A stretch of DNA of 64,000 nucleotides, from NCBI GenBank assembly GCA_016165875.1, contig JABBOT010000004.1:31587866-31651865 (forward strand), read 5' to 3'. This stretch comes from Acanthopleura granulata. Lineage: Eukaryota > Mollusca > Polyplacophora > Chitonida > Chitonidae. The notes beneath the pieces were generated by a model that was not told where the DNA came from, ran no database searches, and saw nothing but the letters and a program-made list of their open reading frames with translations. The position numbers and the translations under genes are program-made. Positions within the stretch are counted from its first letter, which is position 1; every line of letters starts with the position of its first letter. This document shows positions 13,831-27,835 of the stretch, in pieces.

Positions 13831-14095
13831 TATAGGATAAATTAAGTTAGTGTTATCTGAAGTCGACCGGAGATTCCCCCTGATGGCGTCACACAACCTC
13901 TATAACAGGCCCGATATATAGGATAAAGCTATTGGTAACGGTAGTCGACCGGGCATTCCCCTGATGGCATCACACAACCTCTATAACAGACCCCATATAT
14001 AGGATAAAGCAGTGTTAACGGCAGTTGACTGGGATCTCCCCCTAATGGCGTCGAACAACATCTGAAATAAGCTCTGTACATAAAATAAAGCTAGT
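13831..14095 (+). repeat. Tandem array, about 80-86 bp unit, three and a half copies
   Basis: Units start near 13831, 13917, 13998 and 14077 at tataggataaa-like phrases. Each contains agtcgaccgg / ttccccctgatggc and acacaacctctataacag. The last copy is more diverged and partial. Confidence 0.8.
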
Positions 14096-15397
14096 GTTAA
14101 CATTGAAATATCGATCAATGCCTCATGAACTGGAAAGTGTATGGAAATGAATTAGGTCAAATGCCTTATTTATCAAACAATGCATGGGGAAACTCTAATG
14201 ACAAATTTATCAATAAGTTTCAACAGGGACATAGGAAAGATGCTGTGCGTTGGCAATTTATGGTTGACAAGAAATCCCATTTGATGCGCTTTAGACGTGT
14301 TATTAATTTCAACAAGAACAACTCTTGCCCTTCCCTTCCCTTCCAAGCTTTTGAAAGAAGGCCCTAAAGTCCGTCACGAACTATTTCAGTTTAACTTCAT
14401 TTTACTTTTCACAGAACAGATAACGGTCAGGAAAGTCAGATTATCTGTCTGCATATTGCTATATCAAAATATATTCTTGTATCAGTGTTGTAGTATCACG
14501 GACAGATGCAGATTACTCAGTCAGAGGTAGATAAGTTCGAATATGACGTTGTATGACATAAAACGTGACCACATATTTGAACTTCATCAACGACATCTCA
14601 GTTGATCTGAACAAAATGAAGCTTTGATTTAAAACAAGGATGAAAGCTACTCATACGGCTCATGAATGTACTGCCTCCACCCTTGTGTCCTGCACGTCTT
14701 GACATCAAGTTGCGAGCTCGAGCCCAGCGGTCGCAGCTTGGCTGCTCTAGGTGGAGACGTTTGAAATCGTACCTGTGTTCTGAACGGCGGTTATTTACTC
14801 CCGACACCCCTAAGATGGTCTATAGGCCAACTTGGACTGTGTTACCTTCACAGAAGCTATATAATTTTTGATTACGTAATAATGAAAGTAGTAGTATGGC
14901 GCTATATCAAACCTCGGAGACATTTAACACCCATACTCATGAATATTGCCTGTCACTATGTGACTTCCTGGTGTGGGCTAGGAGCAGAGAGTACACGTCT
15001 TCCGAAGTGGGAGGTGCTGGTGGCGGGGAGGTGTACATTTAGGTGAGAATTTCGAGAGTGAATAGTCAGTCAAGTATATCAGTATTCTGCCTATTAAACT
15101 GGGCCAAAAGACCTAGCTTATATTTATTTATTTGATAGGTGTTTTGCGTTTGTTTGATTGTAAAATGCGGAAATGCCTCAATGATTTCACCTGCATTCAA
15201 GTGACTGCTGAGAACTGAATAAAGTACACTTCTTTTGGATTGTCTATACAGGACTTACCCAGCTAAATGTAGAGATGTCTTGTGTACCGGAGCTTGCATT
15301 TGAACATATAGTATGTATATCGGTGATATACCGCCCTATAGGCTGCCATTTACCGAGAACATATGACAACGTTGTCAATGCAAATTTACACACTGTG

Positions 15398-15525
15398 TTT
15401 ATTTATTTGATTTGTATTTTACGCCGTACTCAAGAATATTTCACTTATACGACGGCGGCCAGCATTATTGTGGGAGGAAACCAGGCAGAGCCCGGGAGAA
15501 ACCCACGACCATCCGCAGGTGACAT
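15398..15525 (+). repeat. SINE-like dispersed repeat
   Basis: The block begins with an atttatttgatt run and continues through ttacgccgtactcaagaata, cacttatacgacggcggcc and gggagaaacccacgacc. The same core (actcaagaatatttc-cttata-agcggc) recurs near 27290-27345 and weakly near 43105-43150. From memory, such blocks are widespread in mollusc and brachiopod genomes; I cannot verify this here. Confidence 0.55.
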
Positions 15526-16453
15526 GTGTCACTTGAATGCAGATGAAATCACTGTGGCCTTATTTGTTACATGAAGACGTGGGTCGGTCACGCCGGTATT
15601 GTAAATGTTTCATATCTACATTTACACATTTTACAATCAAAGAATTGCCCCACCCGAGATATGTGGTTTCTATAAATGCAAATGGCTCCTACGTAGAAAC
15701 GAAGTGAAGCTTTTGATCACAGAAAGCCGTTTTCAGACATTATATTTGGTACACATCACTATGATGTCGAAAATAAGAAGAGCTTTACTCCGTACAAGCT
15801 TTATGAAAGGTTTAAGATTGCGCTTACATGCGACGAAAAAGCAAAAATTGGACAATTATGTCTCTCTTAAATATCTCTCTTTGGTTGAAACAATGGTATC
15901 CACGATGCTCGTGGGTTAAATGCTTACCTCTTACCAGAGCTGTATAAGTTGTCGGAGATATGCTTTTCTAACTACTACTTTCCTTTTGACAATGACAGCA
16001 ACTCTCGTCGCAAAATGTTAGGACAAGGACGCCGAGTTCATATTTGGAACCTTTCGTCTTTTGGCACGCTTCTAAAAATTAACACTGGGTGAATCAGTAG
16101 TCCTTCTATAAAAATAATCCTCATGACATGATATTTTCTCAGACTTATACCTGTAACGGGGCTGCTTTACATACATTTACACACATGATTTCAGTACGAA
16201 TATTCTCCCTTGGTAAATCCTTTCTTTAGTCATCTGCTGAATAAGAGCGAATCACTGTCCCCGTGCATGGGGTCTGCAGTGACGTCACTAGTCCAACAAA
16301 GTCTGCATCTCGGGATGTATCATAACTTTTAAAGGCCCCCTTCCTATGTATACGGCTAGTCTTCATTTACATCTCCATACTCCACGGTTAAGGCTTCATT
16401 TCCCACAAGACATATCTCTTATGTAAACCTGTATCATTAACAACGGCAACGAG

Positions 16454-19400
16454 ATGATTTCACAAGAAGATGGTGGGGGTAGCATAGACAAAAACCCTCC
16501 ACACACTGCCAGTGCGAATTCCATTCTCCAAAATTCTAAAGCATCTGGTAAGTTGAAGACCTTTGTCTACTTTTTTCTTGGTAAAAATAATCATAAGTAA
16601 TAATAAAAATGAATTTTGCACAGGATTTGTTATTTGTGGTTTTTCAGTTAATCTCTGTCGCGTTATAACTGTCAGAGCTCTGTTGTAGGAAATTCATTTT
16701 TACACATTCATAAAAAGCCAGAACATCATTGAAAACGTTTTATGCCTATTTTAATTTTAATGGCTAACGATAAGGATGTGAATATTGCTGAAAAATGCAT
16801 CACTTCTCGTTTAGGTGTCGAAAAACAACATTACAAGCGTGATGAAAGGTTGAAGATTTTGCTTTGACTCCAGCTGATTGAAAAAGTTAAATGAGGACAC
16901 GAATATTTGTCCAGAAACGCACATTTTATCCTACCATCTGTCCAGAAGTTCTAACGCCATCACGGACCAGATTTATTGTTTCCGTTTCATTCTGTTTTTA
17001 CAATGATAAAACATGTTTCAACATTCAAGCTTTGTTCTGGCGAACACTGACACCTTAACGATAATTAAAATACACATGCTTTTTTTATATATTGCTGAAA
17101 AATCTTACTTTTATTGACTATATACCCCGTCATTCGGCTAAAGATCACGAGCAAACACTGTTTGAAAATTCATGGGAAAACCCGACTTGGTGGAATCTAC
17201 TTAAATACTTTTGGAAATGCGATTGGGTAAGTAGTATGCTTCAATACTAATTATTTTATATGGAAGTTGCACTTAGGTGGGTTTATAATCACTGAGAAAA
17301 TGTTACAAGATAAATAAGTAGGTAGTTATATTTCAGTTACTGAAGCCTGCAGTTTGTGGGTGGTTATAGGTAAATATAAGCAATTTATCTTGAGGTCATT
17401 CAACTAGTTGACAGGTTGTCTCATATTCAAACTCCTCTTAATGTTGAAATATAATGCCGAATATAAATTCATATGCATTAACCATAAATACGACATAACA
17501 CTGCAATATGAGTATTATATAGTTTAATTTTAGACATGCAAGGAACAGTGAACATTTTGGAGAGGAAGATTATGTGTTTTTACTTATTTAATATTTTCTT
17601 ACGAAAAGGTTGTAAAAACAAAGATATCTCTTGATTCATGGTTGTTGAGGTTATTGGACATTCCCCGTAAATAAATATGGTAGAGAAAAGCTAAACATAT
17701 AAATGAATATAAATGAATGAAAATAAAACAATACAATAAACAGTTTTTGGTCACGAAGGTAACCAAGTCCAGTTTTCGTAATTCACTAAACTTTTTATGC
17801 AACTGTTATTCCCAAAGAAAGATGTCAGAAAACAAATCACACACACCAAAAAAAAAGACTTACTAGAGGTTAGGTGCCAGCATAATCCAATAATGCCTTT
17901 GGAAAGATATAAAAAGTTACTGTGCTCGGCTGGAGATGAACATTGAGCTTTCCTTCTGGCCGGGTATGTCAAGCCAAATATATCGAAAAAGCATCACATT
18001 TCAATTGCTTACATATAAATATAGAGAATTTATAACGCATCCTGATCTATGGTTTACTATTATATATACAACTGTAAAACTTCCCTGTTAAAAAATGCCA
18101 AACCAAGTAGAATCTGCGCCTTAAGTGAGGAGCAGCTTATACTTTTTAACAGCTAATCATGATTTTTCTACATGAAATCTCTTCCTACATATTTCTTACG
18201 ACGGATAACACACATAAATTGTTTACAATTACGATGCATTAAATAAAATCCCCAAGTTCAAGATTTTCCTGCATGTGTGTAAATGTGAGATTATATATCA
18301 TGAAAAACCGATTTTTAAAAATAAAATGACACAAAACCTACTCCTTCCTTGTTTATGCAGCATACATGAGTTGCATGCACCTTGTTTTCGGCTGTTTTAC
18401 TGCCTTCTTTTCCTCGAAGATGCAGCGTACTCATCTTAGCACTCGCTCGCAATTGCACTAGTGTATGTTTGGCCGTAGAGTGCACGCTGTTCATCGCTGG
18501 AGTTCACTTGACAACAACTTTGTTCCAGAGGGCTAGAATACATGTTAATACATAACGATTTATACAAAGGCTACCTCGGTATGAGTTAAGCTCAATGACT
18601 TTTAAAAATGTTTTTAGATTTTAATTAAAGAATTTCTCTAAAATCGGTCTTAGAGTGGCATATTTATATTAACGAAAAACTCATGTACATATTAATTTAT
18701 ATGAATAAAATGTAATGACATGAATATGACATTCTACCAATCCATCGTGTAACATATACATATTGACAATACACAACTCATATGAGTGCAATTTTCTAAG
18801 CATAAATGTAACACGTCAAAATTTGACAAGATTAATTTAAAGCAACACAGGTATTGTATAGCATCGCATACACATCCTATGCTCTCTCGGGAACTGGATG
18901 TGACAATGTATGCTATCATCTTTGTATGCATATATTTCCTTGCATCAGTTACATTCATGAAAAAAACTTGTTATGTTCTAGTGGATAACATTACTTATAC
19001 ACATGTATTCTTCATTTCGGTCTCTCAACCTTGTATTTTAAAGCAGAATATATGGCATAAACTGAATTGTATTACGCAAATGGTACATTCTTTATATTGT
19101 AATTAATAACCGCCGACGCAGATTAACGGGCAGGTGTAATCACACATTTCACGCCCCCATGTCTCTACCTCCTTCAAAATAAATTATACAAATACTGATT
19201 GGAGAACCTGTGTTGTGTAGTTTCCAGCTCATAACCAAATCTACCTCAACAAGAACTGTCCTAGCAACGTAATAAGATGCAACTTAATATCAGAGAAACT
19301 CATACTGTATTTTTTTTATATATATATAAAGCACACACCAGACCACAAACCGCTAAAACTTAGACGATATTATAAATAAAACCACAAACGTGACCTGGCG

Positions 19401-22400
19401 TATCACCCAGCGCTGTTTCGGCACGATGGAGCGTGCAATGTGAGCGTTGACCAGACGAGAATTGGGCGTATTCCAGCTATCGTGTAAATGGACATATGAC
19501 GGACACATTTAGTAACCTATAATGTGTTCACGCGTTTGTTAAATGCATTGAAGCAACTGAGCAAAATCTGATCGGTTGTCTGCGCCATATAATATTACGT
19601 GACTATGAATCTACTCGCTCATTGCCATGTGACAGGTGGCTTAGTATGTGCTTTCTGACAATATTCCGCATGAGATGATCTATATCTAACACGTGTTCTT
19701 GTCCATGGTCAAGGGTTAGCAGCTATTTTAATCGGGACGAAGACCTCAACAACCATATAAACTGTTACATACTTTCAGTAATACTTAAGTGAATGTTTAG
19801 AAGACAGCGGTCGTTGTGCGATTCAAGGAACCAGTGGCTTTATATATAGCAGCTTACGAATGTCTGTGGTTTGGATCTTGGTTGGAATCTTTTTCATAAT
19901 GAAGTGTATAATGTTTCTTATCTACAAAATATGAATTTCGTGAATATTATAAAATAAAATATATTATAACGCTCATAATATTTATGAAGGCGAAGAAGCC
20001 ATCCATTCAATGTATTTAAATACGCCCATGATAATCTTTAACAAGGAAGAAAACATGAAGATAGCATCCGTAGAAAGACCAAAACTATCTCTGAAAACGG
20101 TTGCAGTTTTTTGTTTTTGATTTTTCCCCACAGAAGTAAGTGCTGTTTAATGTGGCTGTGGCAAGATGGGCTTATTACTGATATGACTTCAGTGACATCA
20201 AACAACTTTTTCTTTGTCATTACGTGTGTGTATGCATGTATGTGTATGTGTATGGGTGCATGTATGTATGTATGTATGTACGTATGTATGTATGTATGTA
20301 TGCTTGGGTTTAACATCGCACTTAACAATTTTACAGTCATAATACGACGAGGAGTTCTTTGAAGGTAGATATACTGTCTTCTTGTGGAAGGGCGAGCTCA
20401 TGCCGCCAAAGCGCTGCCGTCCCCGGAGCATCATGCCGAAGACACCAGACATGACACTCCACCCAGTCTCATTATACTGACACCTCGCCGATCAATCCTG
20501 CTTCCTTACTCTAACCTCCCAGCTACAAGTACCATTTTTAAATTCTTTGCTCTGACCCGACCCGGGATTTATCTCGAATCTCCCGACCGTTCAGGTATGA
20601 TTATAATTCCTCTAAACTTCACTTATGAAGTGAATGGCTTAAACGGCAGAGAAAACTCTTTGGCGACACCTAGTATCAGTATATGTGGTCTATAAAACCA
20701 GCCTTACAATTCAACCATTTTACCGCGCCTTTAATTCAGTTTTTTAGGAATGTTAAAAATTAGGGAAGGTTTTCAGCGATACAGTTTTTCTACCGATGCT
20801 TATTTCATTATCATGCTCTATTTTCTTTAATCTGTGAGCAAAATATAGCTTCAGTCAGTAAACATTGCAGTCTTTTTATGATGAAAGTTGCTCATGAAAT
20901 CCTTTCTCCACACACTGTAATAAAGACTAGGAGAAAAGCACCAGGGTGTCTTTGTTCGTTCATATGCCACAGATGCTCAAATGCGGCGACTGGCTTTGTT
21001 AATTGCCCCTTTCTCTTTTTGTTCGAATGAGGACAGGGTGCACTGAATAGTTTCAATGTAATCACATTTCATTCAGTTAGAAGGAAATAAGTAGTGTTAA
21101 GATAGAGAGTGACGGAGACATATTGGCTTCCAAGGCAAACGGCTGTTCATGTCCTCTAGTCTGTGATGAGAGCCGTACCCTGAGCCGTAGCCAGGCGCAC
21201 AGAGCTGCAAATAGTGAACTGTACACTACACCCTAATTACCTACATCGTCCAACATTTAATCTCTTCGTAATAAACTGTAACGTTTTGTCATATACAAGC
21301 CGTTCCAAATCCGATTGTAGCAATGGGTCTGATGTTTCAGTAATCTGTTGGCTTATAAGAAATTACATGTATTTAATACTACTCAAAGCTACCGCGTGCT
21401 GTCATCCCTGGGGCTCAGAGAGTCACGCAAAACAATCGAATGACACAACATGTAACGAACCATATCGTCACATTTCAACATATAAATCATATATTGCCAA
21501 AATTTATTTCAAAGGTTGGGCATGCGTGTTAACACTGTTGTTTTGCTATTGACTGCGATTAAGGAAAGTAAAAGTGGTACTATATATGCGCTAAGCGTGA
21601 GTTGATCTTAACACCTCCACGAATGATTTAATATTAAGATTTGTAATTCTATCACGTTTCATCCGTTTTCGGGTGAAGAAAATGAGATATTTAATTGAAA
21701 ATACCTCCATGAACCAAATTAATATGGCTATGAAAGCCTACAATAAACAATGGTTGTCATTTCTAGAGACCAAAAAATTAAGGCTATGAAGTAAGTTTAA
21801 CATCCATTAGCCTACACTATGTTATAGATTCTCATCAGCAATTGCTGTATATATGACGTCAATCGATGACGTCAGCTTCGTGTATCCTTCAGTTCACTTC
21901 ATCTTAATGAGAAAACATGCGTGACAAATGACTTCTTTACTTCTTAAGAGGTGAGGACTGACCTTGATATAATTTGTTTTGTGTGTGTGTGTGTCTATCT
22001 GCTTACTTTAATACTTCACCAGTGTGCCTAAATAAATTTTTGTGAAGTTAGGGTTTTCAAAATATGTGCGCCTAAGTAGCCTAGTTTTTAACCAAAAATC
22101 TCGTCTATTACTATCGGTGCTAAAAACTGTATTATTTGCTTTGCTGTTGTTGTTGCGTGATAACAGATATTTCGGAAGCCGAATGTTATAGTACAGTGGT
22201 TTATTACATAATTTAACTCCTCGCTCAAACATGTGCCTTGAATCATCAAATTCAATGCATTTAGGAATATTCAACGGATAGAACTAAAAGAGCCTCTCCG
22301 AGTACCTCAGATTTTAATAATGAAATAGGGGCTAGTTTTCATGTCCATGTAAAAAAGGGTAATGAGTATAGCTATTTTCTGATAACGAACAAGAAAGACA

Positions 22401-25400
22401 GCGAATGAAGGAGCTATAGGCACAAATGATTCAAAACATTTACCTACCTATTAGTTTGTGTGCTATATTCGAATCGATCAAGACAGCTCAGTTGAGAATT
22501 CTGTGGGCGAGCGATGCATGGGTAGTTACCATTTAATATATAAACTTCTTATTATATCACGGAGTGTCTTAATTCTTTGCAGACGAAGTACAGCTGTCTG
22601 TCCAGGAATTGTACAAGAATGGCGATTTACCGGAAAGACCAGAGTTATTATCCTTTCCTTCCATTCCGCCCGAAGACACGGTTCACACGAAATGTTCCAC
22701 GGGGCCAAGTAAAGCCATAACTCTCTCTGACACCAGGTAAATTTCATTACCTAACGCTGATGAGTGTTTACAGATCAGGTCTCGTGAACAATCGGGAATG
22801 CATTTCCTTGTATATACAGGATTTGCCAGCCCTCATACGTAAAACTTGATCACTCAGACCAGCCATGCGTAAATAATTGCCGCAAATGCTCCTCACCAGG
22901 CAGGGTTTATTTTTTGTTCAGGGTAATAAAGATGGAGGTGCAAAGCGCTTTATCTGTCATCGAACCGCAAGCCACTCTGTTTTTGTACATAATTCCACGC
23001 TGTTTCCTTAGCGCTCCCCGGTTCCCTTTCCCTTTATTGTAAGAACAAAGGTGCTTCATAGAAACTTGGCAGTGTTGTTTGGGACTCATTGTTTCTTTTT
23101 TTTTTTTTTTTTTATGTTGATAAAGTACATTCTTCTTTGCGAAACACTCACCTGCCGTATGAATATATTTCTTATCAGAGTGGCTAAATATATTGACAAT
23201 TGTATATGAACTGTACATAGTAATGTTTATCATTAGACTAGATTCTATTCAATTTTGTAGGAGTTTAGTTTAGTTTCAATTTAGTTTACCTTGTTTTTAA
23301 AGTAAAATATATGCGTGCAAAAATTCTTGCCTTTTGTGCATTACTTTTAAATGAATTCCCACGTAATTTTTCAGCATTAGCATTCAGCATTACACACGTC
23401 ACTAAAAAGTTCGCAGTGTTTTAAACTTTTTAGCGGATGCTTTGAAAGATCGTCAGTCTGCATGCAGGTAATGCTGGAAAGACTGGGTTTCACTGCACTA
23501 ACACAGCGACCTGTTAACATTATTATCTTTACCTTGGTGTTACACCTCTGGGTAAACAGATTATAGTGCTGAAAATTGACGGAGATCACAGTTGTGCAGA
23601 AGTTCCGATATACAAAAAGTGCAATCGCGAATAATGATAATAAAGTTACTTAAACCTATCTCTAATTGATGTCTCTAACAGATCTTACATCTTACATGTT
23701 CGACAGACATCGTGTTGATCACGAACCCTTCGAGACATAAAAGATGTTCTCTGATTAACTTCGCTAAAATACTAGCATTTTCAAGTCCAACAACTTCACG
23801 GCATGGAAAATATACCTAATAGTTACATGCAAATGGATAGGGAAAACATTTTGCTTTATCAATATGCTGTTTTTCACTTCGCCATAAAGATGACAAGTAC
23901 GTTGTCCCACGAGGTTTGATTATCAACTTAACAGGAAACTAACCTTGACTTACGCATAGATCTTCCTTTCCCACCGACTCATTTCAGTTGCTCTCCTTTG
24001 CGTGGAAAGGACATCGTCCAGTCTGGGAAGGCAGCCATTGAACTATTGTGCGGACAAATTGTTAGCGGAAAGGTGAAGAGAAAATGGTTGGTGCTTGTCG
24101 GGGCCTTCGTTTGTCAGGTCTTTAGTGCCGGTTTTGGAAACTCTGTTGGAGTGTTTTTTGTGGAATTCCTGGAAACGTTTCACACCGGCAGAGCAGTAGT
24201 CGGCTGGGCTACCTCCATATGTAGTGGTCTTGTATTTGGTGCAGGTAAGGCCCTCGTCTTACAGTTTTACCTATCGATTTTGTCTATCTGTAGCGTTGTA
24301 AATTTACTGTCACATTTTTGTCATTGCTTTGTTTAATTCAAGATTTGTTATCTTGACCTGGAAAAGAAAACTAGCATTTGGAAGAAACTATTTTAACCGA
24401 GCAAATTGAAAGATTGTAAACTCTAATTACTTCATGCGTTGGCTAAACTCACACTATGCTGTTGACACTGTTGTCTAATTGGCAGAAGAGATTTGACATC
24501 TATTGGACAAAATTCTGTGCAAAATCACCTTAAGATCGGTAATGTCATTTCAAAATTGCAGGTATGTTTGTTGGAATACTAGTTCACGAATTCGGTCCTC
24601 GGTTGTCGACGGTAATGGGGGCGTTCTTATCCTTCGCCGGACTGCTGGCTTGCTCTTTGGCGCCAAATATCGCTGTGATCTTCATTACATTCGGTATTTT
24701 GACCGGTACGTTTTGCATTTAATATATGTAAGGCATACGTATTCATTTTCAGATGAGAAATTACATATTGATGTAATGCATACTTCATTTAGTTTTGGAC
24801 AACTGTGAGACCCCTCATATTTCATCTACAAATGAAACTCGTTATTTTGGACGATTGAATTTGTTCAAAGAAGTAGAAGGTATATAGAAGATTTATTGAC
24901 ACTTGCAGATGACTTCATTTCATACTTTAGATGTTGTAATGTTGGCAGTCGATATGAAACAATACCTGACTTTAGCATAACTGTGTTACAATCTTTTCCA
25001 CATGACTTTATTTGTGTATTTATTTTTCCTGTTAATGTTAAGGAACTGGATGCTGTCTCGTGTGTGTTGCCTCCTTCGTCGCTGTGGGACAGCACTTTGA
25101 CAAAGGCCGTGGAGCGGCGTCCTCCATAGCTGTGGCCGGGTCGGGAACAGGTGCGCTGATCTTCCCCATGATTCTGAGGACAGTCATCGACGAGTTTGGA
25201 TGGAGAGGGACAATGATTATCCTGTCCGCCCTGATGCTCCACACTATTCCAGCTGCGGGAATGTTCACGTCACCCAGGAGCAACAAAACGCATGCTGCTA
25301 AGACAAAGGCAGAGCCTATGCAACTGAAGAGCGCTATGTGTGGTTCAGGATTGTGGAAAAATCCCGCATACGTGTGCTATGTTGTAATATGCCCTGTTAT

Positions 25401-26281
25401 TGCCATTGGCTATAAGTACACTTACATTGTTATTGTCGACTTGGGCATACTGAAAGGTTTCAGCAAAGAAGACAGCACCATGCTGCTTGTGTATGTTGGT
25501 TTGGCGTATACCGTATCCACGGTAGCGTTTGGCCTTGTTCTGAAGGTGTTTTGGTCGCACAGCGTTTTGCTGTTTAATGCTTGCCTGGCTTTTATGAGCT
25601 TGATCATGTTTCTTTTCTCGGCGCTCACATCGTATGGGGCCCTCCTGTTTGGCGCCTTGGCTTACGGTGCCGCCGTGGGAGGAATAAGTGGACTGTACGC
25701 TGTGGTAACAGTGGATATACTTGGGCTAGAGAGGTACTCGACGGGACTTGGCATCGTCTGTACTGCATATGGAATTGGTTATCTTCTGAGTGCTCCCATG
25801 GCAGGTGAGCAAAAATATCTTATAATTAGCTGATGCAGGAGTATTTTTATCATACGTAGTGTACTAATTGCTCATTGGAGCCATAAAAATACTTTAAAGC
25901 AAATACACATAAAGCGATAGCGAATTGAAAGTTCAGTTCATATACTAACAGAATCAATGGCTTCCGTTTTGCAATGAACAATGATAGATTCCACAAATGA
26001 TGCCCCTCTGTAGGTTATTAAGAAAAAGCAGTCTGTAATGCACGTCTTAAATGCTTTCATGCATAATAACGAAACATAAACTTTTATAAATTTAACTTCT
26101 TGTCAGTGCAAAAGCAAGTCTATTTTTGTTTCCTTTTCCAACAGGCCTCATAAACGATACAACTGGGAGTTACAATATTTCATTTTATGTCGCCGGAACA
26201 CTGTGTCTTTGTGGAGCGGTTCCATTCGGTGTTCTTCACAAAATTGTGCAACGTAAAAGAAAATGGAAGGTATCAGCATGA
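16454..26281 (+). CDS. SLC16 (monocarboxylate transporter)-like gene 2, six exons
   Basis: Predicted 12-helix solute transporter of the SLC16 family, 515 residues. Exons: 16454-16547, 22583-22736, 23988-24244, 24562-24705, 25043-25804 and 26145-26281 (stop TGA 26279-26281). Junction phases are 1, 2, 1, 1, 1, and every pair fits. Exons 1-2 (residues 1-82) encode a hydrophilic cytosolic N-terminus rich in Ser, Pro and Asp/Glu. Exon 3 holds helix 1 (WLVLVGAFVCQVF) and most of helix 2. Exon 5 has the family loop GQHFDKGRGAASSIAVAG, then GALIFP, a basic central loop (SNKTHAAKTKAEP) and helices up to YGIGYLLSAPMA. Exon 6 holds helix 12 and a short basic tail (VQRKRKWK). The usual MCT acidic-Gly-Trp entry to helix 1 is replaced by VKRKW. 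Exons 1 and 2 rest on ATG, splice sites and phase fit, so they are less certain than exons 3-6. The substrate cannot be read from the sequence. Confidence 0.87.
20226..20300 (+). repeat. TGTA microsatellite
   Basis: Tandem (tatg)n with a few interruptions such as tgtatgggtgca and tgtacg. It directly abuts the SINE-like block that follows, as microsatellite tails often do. Confidence 0.85.
20300..20600 (+). repeat. SINE-like dispersed repeat, copy 1
   Basis: Contains atcatgccgaagacaccaga, then catgacactccaccca, cattatactgacacc and a cgaatctcccgacc tail. The same ordered blocks occur at 58595-58960, also preceded by gtatgtatg. It has no coding capacity of its own. Confidence 0.7.
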
Positions 26282-26420
26282 AACCAAGGAGGAATCGTCA
26301 TCGCCTATTGAACTGTATCCACACTTTCGGACCTGTGTTTGTTACCTATCCAATAGGCAAACTTTGAAGAAAATCATGACTAGATTGCTGTAACTGATTT
26401 ATACAGAATTTATCTGTTTC

Positions 26421-26426
26421 AATAAA
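26421..26426 (+). promoter_or_regulatory. Poly(A) signal of SLC16-like gene 2
   Basis: A canonical aataaa lies 140 bases past the stop codon of the transporter gene. It is the first such hexamer downstream and suits a short 3' UTR. Confidence 0.55.
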
Positions 26427-27835
26427 TACGGCTTTTACCTAAAAGGGCGTCGTGTTTGAGATCCAAAATCAGCCATTATAAGGACAAAGCTCACCATTGA
26501 GTGTATTTTGCATTTTTGTTTGTTCGTCTTTGTAACCATAACTGTGTGATTCATTTGCTGTTACTACAATTTTTGGTATATGCATATTTGCTAAACATTC
26601 CCAATGAAACGAACTGTAAATATTCAGTGTAAGTAAAAAACAGACGTTTAGAATAACAGACAATTTTATATCAACAGGGTATATTTACATATTACATAAT
26701 TCTACGCATGTATAAATCGATTTCTGTGATAAAGATATATCAGTTGACCATACTTAAAGTATCACCGTTGTACAGGTACCCTTGTAAACATTTATGACTT
26801 GATCAAATTTTACTTACTACTCAAAACTCATCGTGGTCTATAGTAATGAAGTATATGTATCTGTCATACCTTAAGTAGATTGCTTTCTTGAGTTTCGGTT
26901 ATATGTGTGACCCTGGAAATCATTTGAGCTGTGCAAGGACGTTGCATACATATGTAGGTTAGTGGCCTCTTCAGGACGTTCACTAAGGACGTCGTGAGTT
27001 CAGATCTAGTTGTCTTTGATTTAGGTGTTGTTTAAAGGCCATTCCCGTATGTATAATAAATATGTTAACAAAAAGTTATCCCAGATCATTATGTTGACAA
27101 AGGGGAGATAATGACGTTGTGGATTATATGCTAAACGTTGTTTTATGTTATAAGCTGTATTTTGATTTGCACCATAAATACAAAAAAAAAACTCACTGTA
27201 ACATATGACATGAATAAAAAACGGACAAAAAAATAAAAAAAAAAAACAGGAAATTGCATAAACATTTGTTTATTTGATTGACATTTAAGTCATGTCAATC
27301 ATACCATACTCAAGAATATTTCGCTTATATAGCAGCGGCTAGGTTGTTGAGTAGAGAAAAATAGTGGAAACAAGATCTGTCGCCAACATCAATGTCAATT
27401 TGCTGAATTACCTTGTGGCCAGTGACTAGATCTTCATATGTAACGTTTCTGTGCAAATATCAACCAGTGTAAACTTGATAATGTGTATGTTTTATCACAG
27501 GGATTGCCAGAATTCACTTACACGTGTGCATATGTACGCATTTTTCGTGCAGTCAGTTAAACACTGTTCCACGTTAATACTGTCTAACATGGGCGCAGAA
27601 CGAAGGACATCATTATATAGACAAGATGTGTACCTACCTTTGCACTTAAAACTGGGATATTTTATAAGTATAGTATGAATTTAGTGTTATAAGTTAAGCC
27701 ATTGTTAAACAATAAAGTATTAAAATATTCAGTCCGTGCATAATAATCCACATTATGTGTTGGCCTAATTCAGTATGGTTTTTACAGCTTTGTAAACTAT
27801 TGTTTATTTTCTTTTTATGTCATCAGATAACAAAC

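Larger units (their letters stand above)
6222..16453. other. Intergenic region with repeats, no recognised gene
   Basis: About 10 kb separates the two SLC16-like genes. Open frames are short, AT-rich and unlike known proteins. I see a 22-bp perfect palindrome (8988-9009), a SINE-like tail (9690-9785), a 78-bp tandem duplication (13370-13525), an about 80-bp tandem array (13831-14095) and a SINE-like block (15398-15525). I identified no RNA gene. Confidence 0.5.
16548..22582. other. Intron 1 of SLC16-like gene 2
   Basis: A 6-kb intron opens with gtaagt and closes with ttctttgcag. It is AT-rich and contains a TGTA microsatellite and a SINE-like repeat (20226-20600). It shows no other exon that I can support. 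Confidence 0.6.

Noticed and set aside
20038..20452. Tyr-His-Thr repeat proteins on the minus strand
   Set aside because: They are translations of the TGTA microsatellite, not genes.
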